From Halobacteriales archaeon QH_7_66_36 (GTDB taxonomy: Archaea; Halobacteriota; Halobacteria; Halobacteriales; Haloarculaceae): a stretch of DNA of 64,000 bases. Below, piece by piece: positions 43,100 to 52,295 of this stretch (position 1 is the stretch's first letter; each line of letters opens with the position of its first letter). The DNA lies in NCBI GenBank assembly GCA_003021175.1, contig PXQV01000014.1:140643-204642 (forward strand), read 5' to 3'. The translations under genes were made by a program, and so were the position numbers. The notes beneath the pieces are model-generated. The model was given only the letters and a program-made list of their open reading frames with translations, did not search any database and was not told where the DNA came from.

Positions 43100-43474
43100 T
43101 TGGGGGAAAAAGACCTTCGACTCTCCCTGCGGTCGAGTCTCGGTCCCGCGTCTCTTCGTTCGGCGCGGCGGAACCGTGAGCGCTCCGCGCTCACGGATGC
43201 TCGTGACTGCCTTTGGCCGATCAGCGTCGGTGTGGATTTCCCATTTTGAAACCCCACTTCCGAGTGTGTACTCTTTTATAGATGCTCGATTGATAACAAA
43301 GACTACCGCCCCCGTGAAGATGCATATGAACTCGATATTTACGCGGGAACGAGGGCGTCATGGAGCAGTTCACAGGATAGTTGATTTCAGGAGTAACGGG
43401 TATGAATCACTTGCTTAGTACGTACTCGTATTTGACGTGTGTTCCATGTATTGTTTAAATACCTGCCGTGACAA
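43100..43474. other. Gene-free, AT-richer tract downstream of tRNA-iMet
   Basis: No convincing gene is seen in 43100-43474. It includes a palindrome GTGAGCGCTCCGCGCTCAC near 43176 and, from 43240 on, a clear drop in G+C with TTTTATAG (43274) and TTTAAATA (43456) elements. It forms the left part of the 1-kb tract bounded by the tRNA 3' end and its partial copy at 44005. Confidence 0.5.
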
Positions 43475-43732
43475 CTACTGTTCGGTCCAATGGAGGGAGT
43501 AGAGGAGGTAAACGCTAGCGCCTGTGACGAGGGCTCCGATAGCAGCGAAGCCCACGGTGGCTAGCCCAGACGTGTAGAACGCCATTTGCATGGCTTGGAG
43601 ACCAACGAGAATCGTGAACGCTGCGAGTAGTGTCCAGAAGACTGTCGACAAGATAGATCTTCCCGCATTTGCCATCTCCTCTCTTACAGCGTGCCGAACT
43701 TCAGATTCAGTAAGACTATCCGAATCCGCCAT
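43475..43732 (-). CDS. 85-residue two-TM membrane protein
   Basis: MADSDSLTESEVRHAVREEMANAGRSI is a soluble N-terminal helix; SILSTVFWTLLAAFTILVGLQAM and LATVGFAAIGALVTGASVYLLYSL are two membrane segments. Composition and codon use are more AT-rich than in flanking genes. It is the only plausible gene in the tract between tRNA-iMet and the partial tRNA copy at 44005. I do not recognise the family. A short membrane protein of a former integrated element or a haloarchaeal orphan are both possible. Confidence 0.55.
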   Translation of the reverse strand: MADSDSLTESEVRHAVREEMANAGRSILSTVFWTLLAAFTILVGLQAMQMAFYTSGLATVGFAAIGALVTGASVYLLYSLHWTEQ

Positions 43733-44004
43733 GCATCATAAGTCGTTCTACGAGTTCCTATGCGTTCTGGTTTTATGACAGCGGACTGGACTACGGGAAA
43801 TCAATTGCTACTCCAGTGACTGCTTGACCTGTATTGACCGCTCCACGCGTGATGCCACTTCCCAAGTAGCATCACGCATGAGCAGCGAAGGAGTGGGACT
43901 CACTCGGGCAGTCGGCGCGACGCACCGACGACGCAGCGAGCGCGGTCCACCGGCGGAATTTTTCCCCAGAGTGAGAGAAACGCGGGCGACAGTAAGCGTT
44001 TCGC
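43733..44004. other. Gene-free right part of the tRNA-iMet tract
   Basis: No supported gene in 43733-44004. The first half is AT-richer and holds the likely promoter of the 85-residue membrane protein; the second half is GC-rich and contains a TAGCATCACGCATGAG stretch near 43868. Frames across it are arginine/serine-rich, as expected for non-coding high-GC DNA. Confidence 0.45.
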
Positions 44005-44032
44005 GTGGTTCAACTCGACCTCCCGCTACTTC
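44005..44032 (+). repeat. Imperfect copy of the tRNA-iMet 3' end (att-like)
   Basis: The 28 bases 44005-44032 match 43014-43041 of the tRNA-iMet T-arm and 3' end at 24 positions, including a 13-base identical block ACCTCCCGCTACT (43027-43039 and 44018-44030). Direct repeats of a tRNA 3' end are left by tyrosine-recombinase integration. No integrase gene is present between the copies, so this would be a decayed or partly deleted element. Confidence 0.5.
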
Positions 44033-44067
44033 TCGTCGCGAACGTCGAGGGTTTTCCTCCTCTCGGC

Positions 44068-44763
44068 TCAGACTTCCGTCGTCTCGACGCCGAGTTCCGC
44101 GAGGAGCGTCTCGGCGGCGGCAGACGACGACCCGGGGCCGCGTGCGGTGACGAGGTCGCCGTCGACGGTGACCGACGTGTCGGCGTCGAGTTCGGCGTCC
44201 CAGTTCCCGCCGGCGGCGATCACCTCGTCCTCGACCCAGTTGGGTAGCTTCCGCCCGTCGGGCATCAAGTCGTGCCCGTCGACGATGCCCTCCTCCCACT
44301 CGTTGGGGAAGCCCGTCACGTCACGGCCCGCGACGAGGAACTCACCGTCGTCCGTGCGCGTGAACCCGAGGATGCCGACCGCGTGACAGACGACGAGCGC
44401 CGTTCCCTCGTCGCCGGCGACCGTGTCGCGCAGCAGCGCCCGCGCGTGGCGATCAGTGTTGATGTCCCACTCCGTGCCGTGCCCGCCGGGGAACACGACC
44501 GCGTCGTAGCCGTCGGCGGAGACGGTCGCCAGCGGCTCCGGGTCGGCGAGCGCGGCGTTCTCCTCGTCGACTGTCGTCACGAACTCGGCGGTCTCTTCGC
44601 CGACGTTCTCCGGGTCCGCCGAGCGCTCATCGATGACGGGCGGCGCACCGGTCGGCGTCGCGACCGTCACGTCGACGCCGGCCTCCTGTAGCGTCGTGAG
44701 CGGCTCTGCACACTCTTCTCCCCAGTAGCCTTCCTCGCTAACGACGAACAGCGCGGATGTCAT
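44068..44763 (-). CDS. DJ-1/PfpI-family (Hsp31-like) protein
   Basis: The product is 231 residues. The nucleophile elbow is ALVVCHAVG with Cys126 and an adjacent His127; PGGHGTEWDI (residues 92-101) supplies the characteristic GHG loop of the Hsp31/class I glutamine-amidotransferase-like group. Glutamate near residue 16-17 (GYWGEECAEP) is the usual partner. Proteins of this type act as glyoxalase III/deglycases or stress chaperones. Standalone gene; the short upstream gap is shared with the next minus-strand gene. Confidence 0.88.
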   Translation of the reverse strand: MTSALFVVSEEGYWGEECAEPLTTLQEAGVDVTVATPTGAPPVIDERSADPENVGEETAEFVTTVDEENAALADPEPLATVSADGYDAVVFPGGHGTEWDINTDRHARALLRDTVAGDEGTALVVCHAVGILGFTRTDDGEFLVAGRDVTGFPNEWEEGIVDGHDLMPDGRKLPNWVEDEVIAAGGNWDAELDADTSVTVDGDLVTARGPGSSSAAAETLLAELGVETTEV

Positions 44764-44851
44764 ACGTCGATACTCCGTCGTTCGCAGGTGAAAGGAACGT
44801 GTCGGCGGTAGAGGTTGCCGCTACGGGAGACCAGTGGGAGAAACGATACGG

Positions 44852-45421
44852 CTACCCGTCCCCACCCGCGTCGGCGACGACCACCTCGCCGTCGACCACG
44901 TCGACGTTGATCAGCGTCTTGGCGCTGTAGGCCGACTCGGCCAGTTCGTTCGCCCCGCTCACCTTCTTGATGACGGCGACGACATCCCGCACGTCGGCCC
45001 CGATGTCGTCGAGCGCACCGCAGACGGCCGCGAGCGTCCCGCCGGTCGAGAGCACGTCGTCAAGGACGAGAACGCGGTCGCCCTTCTCCACGTCGTTGAT
45101 GAACATCTGCGACTCGGAGTAGCCGGTCTGCTGGAACAGCGGCGTCTCGCCAGACAGTCCGTACTCCCGCTTGCGGATGACGACCAGCGGAATGTCGGTC
45201 ATCAGCGAGACGGCCGTGGAGATGTGGATCCCCATCGCGGCGGGCGTGACGATCTTGTCGACGTCCTCCAACTCGGCCTTGCGGATGATCTTGACGACGA
45301 TCTCGCGGAGCAGCGACGGCTCCAGCATCGGAACGCCGTCGGAGATGGGATGGACGAAGTAGTGGTAGCCGTCTTTCTCGATGATGGGCGCGTCACGGAG
45401 CGACTGAGCCAACTGGTCCAT
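44852..45421 (-). CDS. HGPRTase-like purine phosphoribosyltransferase family protein
   Basis: The product is 189 residues. The haloarchaeal/archaeal Hpt-like signature is clear: [21 protein letters not shown] at the N-terminus, [17 protein letters not shown], and the PRPP loop [14 protein letters not shown]. It would transfer ribose-phosphate from PRPP to a purine base for salvage (hypoxanthine or guanine, or adenine), although haloarchaeal members are often annotated with caution. Length is normal for the family. Confidence 0.9.
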   Translation of the reverse strand: MDQLAQSLRDAPIIEKDGYHYFVHPISDGVPMLEPSLLREIVVKIIRKAELEDVDKIVTPAAMGIHISTAVSLMTDIPLVVIRKREYGLSGETPLFQQTGYSESQMFINDVEKGDRVLVLDDVLSTGGTLAAVCGALDDIGADVRDVVAVIKKVSGANELAESAYSAKTLINVDVVDGEVVVADAGGDG

Positions 45422-45467
45422 ATCGCCGATGTGACGAGAGCGGGGTAAAGCCTGACGACTCGGCCGC

Positions 45468-45917
45468 TCACTCCCCGACCGTGCCCGTTCCGATGGTCGT
45501 CGAACTCTCGCCGTCCTCGGACTCCCAGCCGATTCCCACCGTGTCCTCGTCGGCGAGATCAGGGCCGCCGTCGGTATCGGTGTACGTGGTTCCCGCCTGC
45601 ATCTTCGTCGTCGACCACGTGCTCATCAGTTCGGTCCCTTCGAGCAGCACCGTCAGCCGTGACCGGTCGGTTGTGTCGCCCGACTCGTGTGTGACTGTCA
45701 CCTCGTCGCCGTCGGTGCCGGCGAAGCCGTTGCCGCCGCTCGGCGTGAACTCGAACTCGAAGTACACGTTCGGCGCGGCCGGTTGCGTCGACGACCCCAG
45801 CCCCAGCACGAACGTGCCGACGACGGCCGCGAGAATGATCGTAATCGCAACCATCAGAACCACACTGACGACCGGTGAAACTGCCTGTTCGTCCCGAATG
45901 AGTTTCCCCACTTTCAT
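45468..45917 (-). CDS. Archaeal type IV pilin
   Basis: The product is 149 residues from ATG 45917. A basic head [11 protein letters not shown] precedes [30 protein letters not shown], the classic archaeal pilin/archaellin N-terminal helix (Pilin_N type) cleaved by PibD before AVSPV-like residues. The C-terminal ~110 residues are an acidic, Thr/Gly-rich beta domain. It is a major-pilin-like subunit, distant from the pilus operon at 18-28 kb, so it may be its filament protein or belong to another machine. An in-frame extension to 46040 is not a signal-like start and was dropped. Confidence 0.88.
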   Translation of the reverse strand: MKVGKLIRDEQAVSPVVSVVLMVAITIILAAVVGTFVLGLGSSTQPAAPNVYFEFEFTPSGGNGFAGTDGDEVTVTHESGDTTDRSRLTVLLEGTELMSTWSTTKMQAGTTYTDTDGGPDLADEDTVGIGWESEDGESSTTIGTGTVGE

Positions 45918-46079
45918 GACACTGTAACGCCCCGGCGGCAGAGACGGCGGGCATTCCCAACCCCGTCTGGCCCTCTCCATCGCTCTCGGGCGTACCTGGC
46001 TACGCTTGCGGGGATAATCAATCGTCGAGGGCGTTCTCACAGCGCGAAAGACAGCCGCTCAACCGGGCGAAGAGAGAAC

Positions 46080-46087
46080 GATTAAAG
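46080..46087 (+). promoter_or_regulatory. TATA element of the mrp operon
   Basis: GATTAAAG is about 27 bases upstream of GTG 46111, which fits a leaderless first gene; TTG 46105 is a less likely start. Confidence 0.5.
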
Positions 46088-46110
46088 GCTGGCGCGTTCA
46101 GCAATTGAGT

Positions 46111-48687
46111 GTGCAACCGAGCCCCGTCGCGCTACTGGTCGCGCTCGCCCTCCCGTTTCTCGGCGCGGCAGCGGCGCCGCTCGTCTACCGACTCGTCGGT
46201 GAGCGGACGGCGTACTTCGCGGCCGCCGTCGCCGCAGTCACGTTCCTGCTGCTCGCCGGCGAGTACGGCGCCGCGCTGGCGGCCGACCCGGCCAGTTCGG
46301 GGCTCACCTATCGCTGGGTGCCGACGCTCGGCGTCTCGCTCACGCTGTATCTCGACGGTCTCGCCCTGCTCGTCGGCTTCCTCGCGTCGGGCGTCGGCGT
46401 CCTCGTCTTCACCTACTCCGGCGGCTACATGCACGGCGAACCGGGACAGGCGAAGTACTACGCCACGCTGCTCGCGTTCATGGGGTCGATGGTCGGCGTC
46501 GCGCTCGCCGCCGACCTCGTCGCGCTGTTCGTCTTCTGGGAGCTCACCTCGGTCACCTCGTTCGTCCTCATCGGCCACTACCAGCGCTCCGACTCCGGCC
46601 GCTACGCCGCCCGCAAGTCGATGCTCATCACCGTCGCAGGGGGCCTGTTCATGCTCGTCGGCTTCCTCATGCTGGCGTTCGTCTCCGGGCAGTCGGCTGA
46701 GTTGGCCCGCACCTTCACTCTCGTCGGAACGCCCGAGTCGCTGATCGCTAACGCCGAGGCGGTGCGGACGGCGCTGGAGGCGAACGGCCTCCTCGTTCCC
46801 GCGATTGCGCTGGTCGCTATCGGCGCGATGGCGAAGTCGGCACAGGTGCCGTTCCACATCTGGCTGCCGAACGCGATGGAAGCGCCCACGCCCGTCTCGG
46901 CGTTCCTCCACAGCGCGACGATGGTGAAGGCGGGCGTCTATCTCGTCGGGCGGACCCGGCCGCTGCTCCTGCCGGAGGCGGCCGTCCCGGAGTGGACGCT
47001 GCTCGTCGCCACCGTCGGTCTCGTCTCGATGACCATCACCGCGATCCTCGCCGTCGGCGCGACGGACATCAAGGAACTGCTCGCCTACTCCACCGCGTCG
47101 CATCTCGGGCTGATAATCGCCGGCTACGGTCTCGCCAACGAGTTCGGTGCCGAGACGGGCGCGTTCCACATCCTCAACCACGCCGTGTTCAAGGCGGCGC
47201 TGTTCATGGTCGCCGGCATCATCGCCCACGAGGCGGGCACGCGCTACATCCACGACCTCGGTGGGCTTCGGCGCGACCTCCCGATCACCGCCGGCATCAC
47301 CGCCATCGCCACGCTCGGGATGGCCGGCGTGCCACCGTTCAACGGCTTCTACTCGAAGGAACTCCTCTTCGAGGCGACTTACGAGGTCGCCGCCCACGAG
47401 GGCGGCCTGTTCTGGCTGTTTCCCGCAGTCGCCGTCTTCGGGAGCGTGTTCACCTTCCTCTACTCGGTCCGGTTTCTCATGCTGTTCTTCGGCGAGCGTC
47501 CGGAGGGACTCCACGCCCACCGCCCGCCCCTGCCGATGCTCGCGCCGCCGCTCCTGCTGGCTGGCATCGCGGCGTTCATCGGCCTCGGTGGGGTCGCCGG
47601 GGCGTTCGGCGCGGAGGTGCCGCTGGTCGGCGGCTTTCTCGCGGCCGTCGTCAACAGCAGCGCGCTCCACGCGCTCGATCACGGCTTCGTCTACGCGGTT
47701 CCGACGAAGCTCTCCCCGTACTTCGTGATGAGCTTACTCACCATCGGTCTCGGAACGGTCGCGTACCCGTTCTACGACCGCCTTCACCACGCTGTCCGGC
47801 GCGCGCGCGCGCTGCCCGCGACGAGTCCGAACTGGTACTACGACAGGAGCCTGTCGGTCACGAACGGCCTCTCGGTCGCCACCGGACGCGTCGTCCACAA
47901 CGGCGTGTTCCGCCGGTACGCGTATACGGTGCTCGCGGCTATCTGTGCCCTCGCGCTGGGCGGCTACGCCGCGGCGAGCGTGACGTTCCCCGGCTTCGAG
48001 GGATTGGCCGTCTCGGTGCCGCTGGTCGTCGTGCTCGTCACGGCCGTCCTCGGCGCAGTGGCGGTGTCGCGGGCACCCTCCCACGTCGCCGGCGTGCTCA
48101 CGCTCTCGATTCTCGGCCTCATGGTCGCCATCTTCTTCGTGTTGAGCGACGCGCCGGATCTGGCGCTCACGCAGCTGGTCATCGAGACGCTCGTGCTCGT
48201 CATCTTCCTGCTCGTGCTCGACAAGCTGCCGTCGTGGTACGGTGATCTGGCCGGCGGGCGCGTCGCTGCCGACGCCGGACTCGCGACGGCCGTCGGCGCG
48301 ACCGTCTTCGTCACCGTGCTGGTGACGACGGGCGCGAGTCCGCCCGAGCCGATTGCCGGCTTCTTCGTCGAGACCGCGCCCGTTCCCGAGGAACACGGCC
48401 TGTGGATACTCGAACAGGGCGGCGGGAGCAACATCGTCAACGTGGTGCTCGTCGACTTCCGGGCGTTCGACACGCTGGGCGAGATCAGCGTCGTCGCGAT
48501 GGCCGCCCTTTCCGTCCTGACGCTGATCGGGATGCGCGGTCGCGGGGAAGCCGAGACGAACACGGTCGCCGAACCGGAGATCGAGGCCGTCGCCGACGGT
48601 GCCGTGCCGGGCGGACCCGAGCACGCAGACGAGTCGGGCACCACGCCCGGGTCGCGCGGTGACGCCGACGGAGGGGAGACGGCGTGA
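46111..48687 (+). CDS. mnhA: Mrp-type cation/proton antiporter subunit A
   Basis: The product is 858 residues with about 20 membrane helices. The N-terminal ~500 residues are the NADH-quinone-oxidoreductase subunit L-like proton channel (FVFWELTSVTSFVLIGHY, PFHIWLPNAMEAPTPVSAFLHSATMVKAGVYL). The C-terminal third contains the MrpA-specific extra domain with DUF4040/MnhB-like helices and a ~50-residue acidic tail. It pairs with subunits B-G to exchange Na+ (or other cations) for H+ across the membrane. First gene of an intact seven-gene operon with overlapping starts. Confidence 0.93.
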   Translation: MQPSPVALLVALALPFLGAAAAPLVYRLVGERTAYFAAAVAAVTFLLLAGEYGAALAADPASSGLTYRWVPTLGVSLTLYLDGLALLVGFLASGVGVLVFTYSGGYMHGEPGQAKYYATLLAFMGSMVGVALAADLVALFVFWELTSVTSFVLIGHYQRSDSGRYAARKSMLITVAGGLFMLVGFLMLAFVSGQSAELARTFTLVGTPESLIANAEAVRTALEANGLLVPAIALVAIGAMAKSAQVPFHIWLPNAMEAPTPVSAFLHSATMVKAGVYLVGRTRPLLLPEAAVPEWTLLVATVGLVSMTITAILAVGATDIKELLAYSTASHLGLIIAGYGLANEFGAETGAFHILNHAVFKAALFMVAGIIAHEAGTRYIHDLGGLRRDLPITAGITAIATLGMAGVPPFNGFYSKELLFEATYEVAAHEGGLFWLFPAVAVFGSVFTFLYSVRFLMLFFGERPEGLHAHRPPLPMLAPPLLLAGIAAFIGLGGVAGAFGAEVPLVGGFLAAVVNSSALHALDHGFVYAVPTKLSPYFVMSLLTIGLGTVAYPFYDRLHHAVRRARALPATSPNWYYDRSLSVTNGLSVATGRVVHNGVFRRYAYTVLAAICALALGGYAAASVTFPGFEGLAVSVPLVVVLVTAVLGAVAVSRAPSHVAGVLTLSILGLMVAIFFVLSDAPDLALTQLVIETLVLVIFLLVLDKLPSWYGDLAGGRVAADAGLATAVGATVFVTVLVTTGASPPEPIAGFFVETAPVPEEHGLWILEQGGGSNIVNVVLVDFRAFDTLGEISVVAMAALSVLTLIGMRGRGEAETNTVAEPEIEAVADGAVPGGPEHADESGTTPGSRGDADGGETA

Positions 48688-49166
48688 CGACCGTCATCGC
48701 CCGCACCGTCACGCGGGTCGTCGTCCCGTTCATCCTGCTCACCGCCGTCTCACTGCTGTTTCAGGGACACAATCTCCCCGGCGGCGGCTTCATCGCCGGC
48801 GTGCTCACGTGTACGGCGTTCGCGCTCGTCTACATCATCTACGGGCAGGAGTCGCTGCGCACGCTCGTCGGTGGTTCGGAGCCGGGGGATGGTGTGCTCA
48901 CGGGCCTCCCGGGAACGTACGCGCGGCTGTTCGCGGTCGGTCTCGGGGTCGCCGCCGGCGCTGGCGTCGTCTCGACGGCGCTTGGCTACCCGTTCCTCAC
49001 GCAGACGGTGCTGTATCTGAGCGACGTGCCGGCCGTCCACGCCCTGACCGAACTGCCCGGCATCGGAACGCTCGAAGTAGCGAGCGCGTTCGTCTTCGAC
49101 GTCGGCGTGTATCTCGTCGTCGTCGGGGGGCTGCTCACGATAGTGTCGGTGGTGGGACGCGAATGA
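48684..49166 (+). CDS. mnhB: Mrp antiporter subunit B
   Basis: The product is 160 residues with four membrane helices; VVPFILLTAVSLLFQGHNLPGGGFIAGVL is the MnhB signature. GTG overlaps the mnhA stop (GTGA). Part of the membrane-embedded Mrp complex. Confidence 0.93.
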   Translation: MTTVIARTVTRVVVPFILLTAVSLLFQGHNLPGGGFIAGVLTCTAFALVYIIYGQESLRTLVGGSEPGDGVLTGLPGTYARLFAVGLGVAAGAGVVSTALGYPFLTQTVLYLSDVPAVHALTELPGIGTLEVASAFVFDVGVYLVVVGGLLTIVSVVGRE

Positions 49167-49537
49167 CCGCCTCGTTCGTCATGGCCGCGGTGCTCGGCCT
49201 GCTGTACGCGCTCGGGACGTTCCTCCTGCTCCGCCGGGACGTGGTCCGGGTCGTCTGGGGGATAACCATCATCTCGCAGGCGACGAACACGTATCTCGTC
49301 ACGATGGGCGGCTTCGCGGGGAGCGTGCCCGTGCTGGCCGGACACGGCGGCCACGGCGGGGGCGCGGTGCAGGACCCGCTCGTACAGGCGCTCGTGTTGA
49401 CGGCCATCGTCATCGGCTTCGGGACGACGGCGTTCGCGCTCGTCCTCACCTACCGGGTGTACGAGGAACACGGCACCATCGACCTGCAGGCGCTCGGCGA
49501 GGACGGCGCCGACATCGACGGGGGTGAGCCGCGGTGA
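49163..49537 (+). CDS. mnhC: Mrp antiporter subunit C
   Basis: The product is 124 residues from ATG 49163, three helices, NuoK-like (LLYALGTFLLLRRDVVRVVWGITIISQATNTYLV; DPLVQALVLTAIVIGFGTTAFALVL). ATGA overlap with mnhB. A longer in-frame reading upstream from 48599 is a shadow of mnhB. Confidence 0.93.
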   Translation: MTASFVMAAVLGLLYALGTFLLLRRDVVRVVWGITIISQATNTYLVTMGGFAGSVPVLAGHGGHGGGAVQDPLVQALVLTAIVIGFGTTAFALVLTYRVYEEHGTIDLQALGEDGADIDGGEPR

Positions 49538-51093
49538 GCCACCCGGCCCACGTCGTCGTCGCGCCGTTGCTCGTCGCGCTCCTGACTGCCGTGACGACCC
49601 TGCTCGCCCGCTCGTTCCCGCGGCTCCAGCGTGGGCTGAGCGTGCTCGGTGGCGTCGGCTACGCGGCCGCCGTCGCGGCGCTCGCTGCCGCCGTCACGGG
49701 TGATGCCGACGGCTACATCGTCTACGCGCTCTCCGGCTGGGACGCGCCGTTCGGCATCGTGCTCGTCGCGGACGCGCTCTCGGCGTTCTTCCTCATCATC
49801 GCCGCCATCGTCGGCGTGGCGGCGCTCGTCTTCTCCGTCGGCTATCTCGACCGGGAGACGGCGGCGCTCTCCTACCACTCGCTGTTCCACTTCATGCTGG
49901 TCGGCGTCACCGGCGCGCTCCTCACCGGCGACCTGTTCAACCTGTTCGTCTGGTTCGAGGTGATGCTGATGGCGAGCTACGTGCTCGTGGTCTACTACTC
50001 CGGGCCGGAACACACCCGCGCGGCGCTCCACTACACCGTGTTGAATCTGCTCGGGGGGGCCGTGATGCTGCTCGCCGTCGGCGGGCTGTACGCCGTGACG
50101 GGCACGCTCAACATGGCCGACATGGCGCACCGACTCGCCGAGGGCGCGGTCGACCCCGCGCCGGTGCTCGGCCTGTCTGCGCTGCTGTTCACCGTGTTCG
50201 CGCTGAAGGCCGGCATCGTCCCGTTCCAGTTCTGGGTGCCCGACGCGTACCGCGCCGCGCCGGCACCCGTCACGGCCGTGCTCGCGGGCGTCGTCAAGAA
50301 GGTCGGCATCTACGCCATCGTCCGCGTCTACTTCACCGTCCTGTCGGCCGGCGAGGTGGCGCTCGACCTCCCGTTCGTCGCCGGCGACTCGTATCTCGCC
50401 TTCTTCGGGCCGGTCATGTTCGCGATGGCCGTCGGGAGCATCCTACTGGGCGGCGTCGGCGCGGTCAACCAGCCCGACATGGACGGCCTGCTCGCCTACT
50501 CCTCGATCGGGCAGATCGGGTTCATCGTCCTGCCGCTTGCCGTCGCCGCGACCGCCCCCTACGGCGGGAGCCTGATGACGTTCGCCATCACCGCGGCGCT
50601 CGTCTACTCGCTCAACCACGGGCTGGCGAAGGGGCTGTTGTTCCTCTCGTCGGGTGTGACACGGCGCGCCGTCGGGTCGACCGACTTCGCGGATCTCGGC
50701 GGTCTCTCCGAGCGCGACCCCGCCTTCGCGGGGGCGTTCTTCCTCGGCGTGCTCGCACTGATCGGTATTCCGCCGCTGTCCGGCTTCTTCGGGAAGTTCC
50801 TCGTCTTCGACACCGGCGTTCGCGCCGGGTCGACGCCCGTGCTCGCGCTCGCACTCGTCGGGGCGGTGTTCACCGTCGCCTACTTCTCGCGGGCGTGGAA
50901 CCGCACCTTCTGGGGTGACCCGGTCGAGTACGACCCACAACCGCGGCTCGTCGCCGTGCTCGCCGTGCTCGCGGTCGGGTTGGTGGTCGTCGGCGTCGGC
51001 TTCGAGCCGGTCGTGGCCGGAGCAGAGGCGGCCGCCGAGGCGGCGGTGAACCGGAGCGGCTACGTCGACGCGGTGTTGGAGGTGGGAGCGTGA
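49534..51093 (+). CDS. mnhD: Mrp antiporter subunit D
   Basis: The product is 519 residues with ~14 helices, NuoM/N-like: GDLFNLFVWFEVMLMASYVLVVY, KAGIVPFQFWVPDAYRAAPAPVTAVLAGVVKKVGIYAI and NHGLAKGLLFLSSG. These hold the lysines and glutamate of the second proton path. GTG start overlaps the mnhC stop. Confidence 0.93.
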   Translation: MSHPAHVVVAPLLVALLTAVTTLLARSFPRLQRGLSVLGGVGYAAAVAALAAAVTGDADGYIVYALSGWDAPFGIVLVADALSAFFLIIAAIVGVAALVFSVGYLDRETAALSYHSLFHFMLVGVTGALLTGDLFNLFVWFEVMLMASYVLVVYYSGPEHTRAALHYTVLNLLGGAVMLLAVGGLYAVTGTLNMADMAHRLAEGAVDPAPVLGLSALLFTVFALKAGIVPFQFWVPDAYRAAPAPVTAVLAGVVKKVGIYAIVRVYFTVLSAGEVALDLPFVAGDSYLAFFGPVMFAMAVGSILLGGVGAVNQPDMDGLLAYSSIGQIGFIVLPLAVAATAPYGGSLMTFAITAALVYSLNHGLAKGLLFLSSGVTRRAVGSTDFADLGGLSERDPAFAGAFFLGVLALIGIPPLSGFFGKFLVFDTGVRAGSTPVLALALVGAVFTVAYFSRAWNRTFWGDPVEYDPQPRLVAVLAVLAVGLVVVGVGFEPVVAGAEAAAEAAVNRSGYVDAVLEVGA

Positions 51094-51668
51094 CGCGCAA
51101 GTGGCCGGTCGTCGGTGTCGGACTCGCCGCCCTCTGGCTGTTCGTCCGCGGCGTCTCCACGAGCGACGTGGTGGGCGAGGCGGTCATCGGACTCGGGGTG
51201 GGACTGACGCTCGCCTACGGACTGCGGGCGTTCTACACCGAGCAGGTGACCGTCCGCGCACTGCTCGCCGCGCTTCCGTACGCCGTTCGCTACGTCGCCG
51301 CCTTCCTGCGCGAGTTGGTGACGGCGAACGTCGAGGTGGCCTACCGGGTGCTCTCACCCCGGCTGCCAATCGATCCGGACGTGGTGGCGGTGCCGCTGCG
51401 CGTCGAGTCGGACGCCGCGGTGACGACTATCGCCAACTCGATCACCCTCACGCCGGGGACGCTGACGATGGACCACGACGCGACGACGAACACGCTGTAC
51501 GTCCACGCCCTCGTGGGCGACACCCGGGCCGTCGTCGAGCCGATCCGCACGTGGGAGGATTACGCCATCCGCATCTTCGACGAGGACGCGACGCCGGCCG
51601 ACCCCGCGCCGCCCGCCCGGAGCGGCGGCGAACTCGCCGACGGCGACGAGGGTGAGCGGCGTGAGTAG
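51090..51668 (+). CDS. mnhE: Mrp antiporter subunit E
   Basis: The product is 192 residues. Two or three N-terminal helices, then VRYVAAFLRELVTANVEVAYRVLSP and SITLTPGTLTMDHD, the MnhE signature; the soluble C-terminal part is acidic. GTG start overlaps the mnhD stop. Confidence 0.92.
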   Translation: MTRKWPVVGVGLAALWLFVRGVSTSDVVGEAVIGLGVGLTLAYGLRAFYTEQVTVRALLAALPYAVRYVAAFLRELVTANVEVAYRVLSPRLPIDPDVVAVPLRVESDAAVTTIANSITLTPGTLTMDHDATTNTLYVHALVGDTRAVVEPIRTWEDYAIRIFDEDATPADPAPPARSGGELADGDEGERRE

Positions 51669-51942
51669 CCCGCTGCTCGACGCGGCCGTGACCGGCGGGC
51701 TGCTGGTCGTCGCGTTCGTGACGCTACTGTCGGGCTACCGGGTGGTGGTCGGGCCGACGACGCCCGACCGCGTGGTCGGACTCGACACCATCGGGACGAA
51801 CGTCGTCGCCGTCGCGGTGTTGTACGCCGTTGGAACCGGCCGCGGCCTGTTCGTCGAGGTGGCGCTCGTGCTCGCCATCATCGGCTTCATCAGTACCATC
51901 GCCGTCGCGCAGTACCTCACGGAAGGTGACATCATCACATGA
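51661..51942 (+). CDS. mnhF: Mrp antiporter subunit F
   Basis: The product is 93 residues, three helices; SGYRVVVGPTTPDRVVGLDTIGTNVVAV is the MnhF signature. GTG 51661 is chosen as it gives MSSPLLDAAV; GTG 51652 is possible. It overlaps the mnhE 3' end. Confidence 0.92.
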   Translation: MSSPLLDAAVTGGLLVVAFVTLLSGYRVVVGPTTPDRVVGLDTIGTNVVAVAVLYAVGTGRGLFVEVALVLAIIGFISTIAVAQYLTEGDIIT

Positions 51943-52289
51943 CCACGCCTCGAACCCTGCTCACCGTCGCACTGATCGCCGTCGGCGCGTTCTTCCTGCT
52001 CGTCGGCACCGTCGGCCTCCTCCGACTGCCGGACGTGTACAACCGGATGCACGCCACCTCGAAGGCGACCACCCTCGGCGCGTCGAGCATCCTGCTCGCC
52101 GGCTTCGTCCACTTCGGGCCGCAGGGGGCCGGGCTCGTCTCGCTGGTCGGCATCGTCTTCCTGTTCCTCACCGCGCCGACCGGCGCACACCTCATCAGTC
52201 GGAGCGCACAGCGGATGGGCGTCGACTTCGCCGGCGGCGGCCGGTGGCCCGGCGGCGAGAGCGACGACGTGGACGACCCGACGGACTGA
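51939..52289 (+). CDS. mnhG: Mrp antiporter subunit G
   Basis: The product is 116 residues, three helices; GTVGLLRLPDVYNRMHATSKATTLG is the MnhG signature. ATGA overlap with mnhF. Last gene of the operon; the tail is Gly/Asp-rich and soluble. Confidence 0.92.
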   Translation: MTTPRTLLTVALIAVGAFFLLVGTVGLLRLPDVYNRMHATSKATTLGASSILLAGFVHFGPQGAGLVSLVGIVFLFLTAPTGAHLISRSAQRMGVDFAGGGRWPGGESDDVDDPTD

Positions 52290-52295
52290 GCCGGC

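Noticed and set aside
43176..43418. 80-codon plus-strand frame in the AT-richer tract after tRNA-iMet
   Set aside because: Mixed composition with no domain, and its first half covers a palindrome; treated as non-coding.
43824..44150. 108-codon arginine/serine-rich frame next to the partial tRNA copy
   Set aside because: It runs over the att-like repeat and into the antisense of the DJ-1 gene; no promoter or conservation cue.
46132..47682. 516-codon minus-strand frame opposite mnhA
   Set aside because: Antisense of membrane helices gives repetitive Glu/Arg/Gln; no start context.
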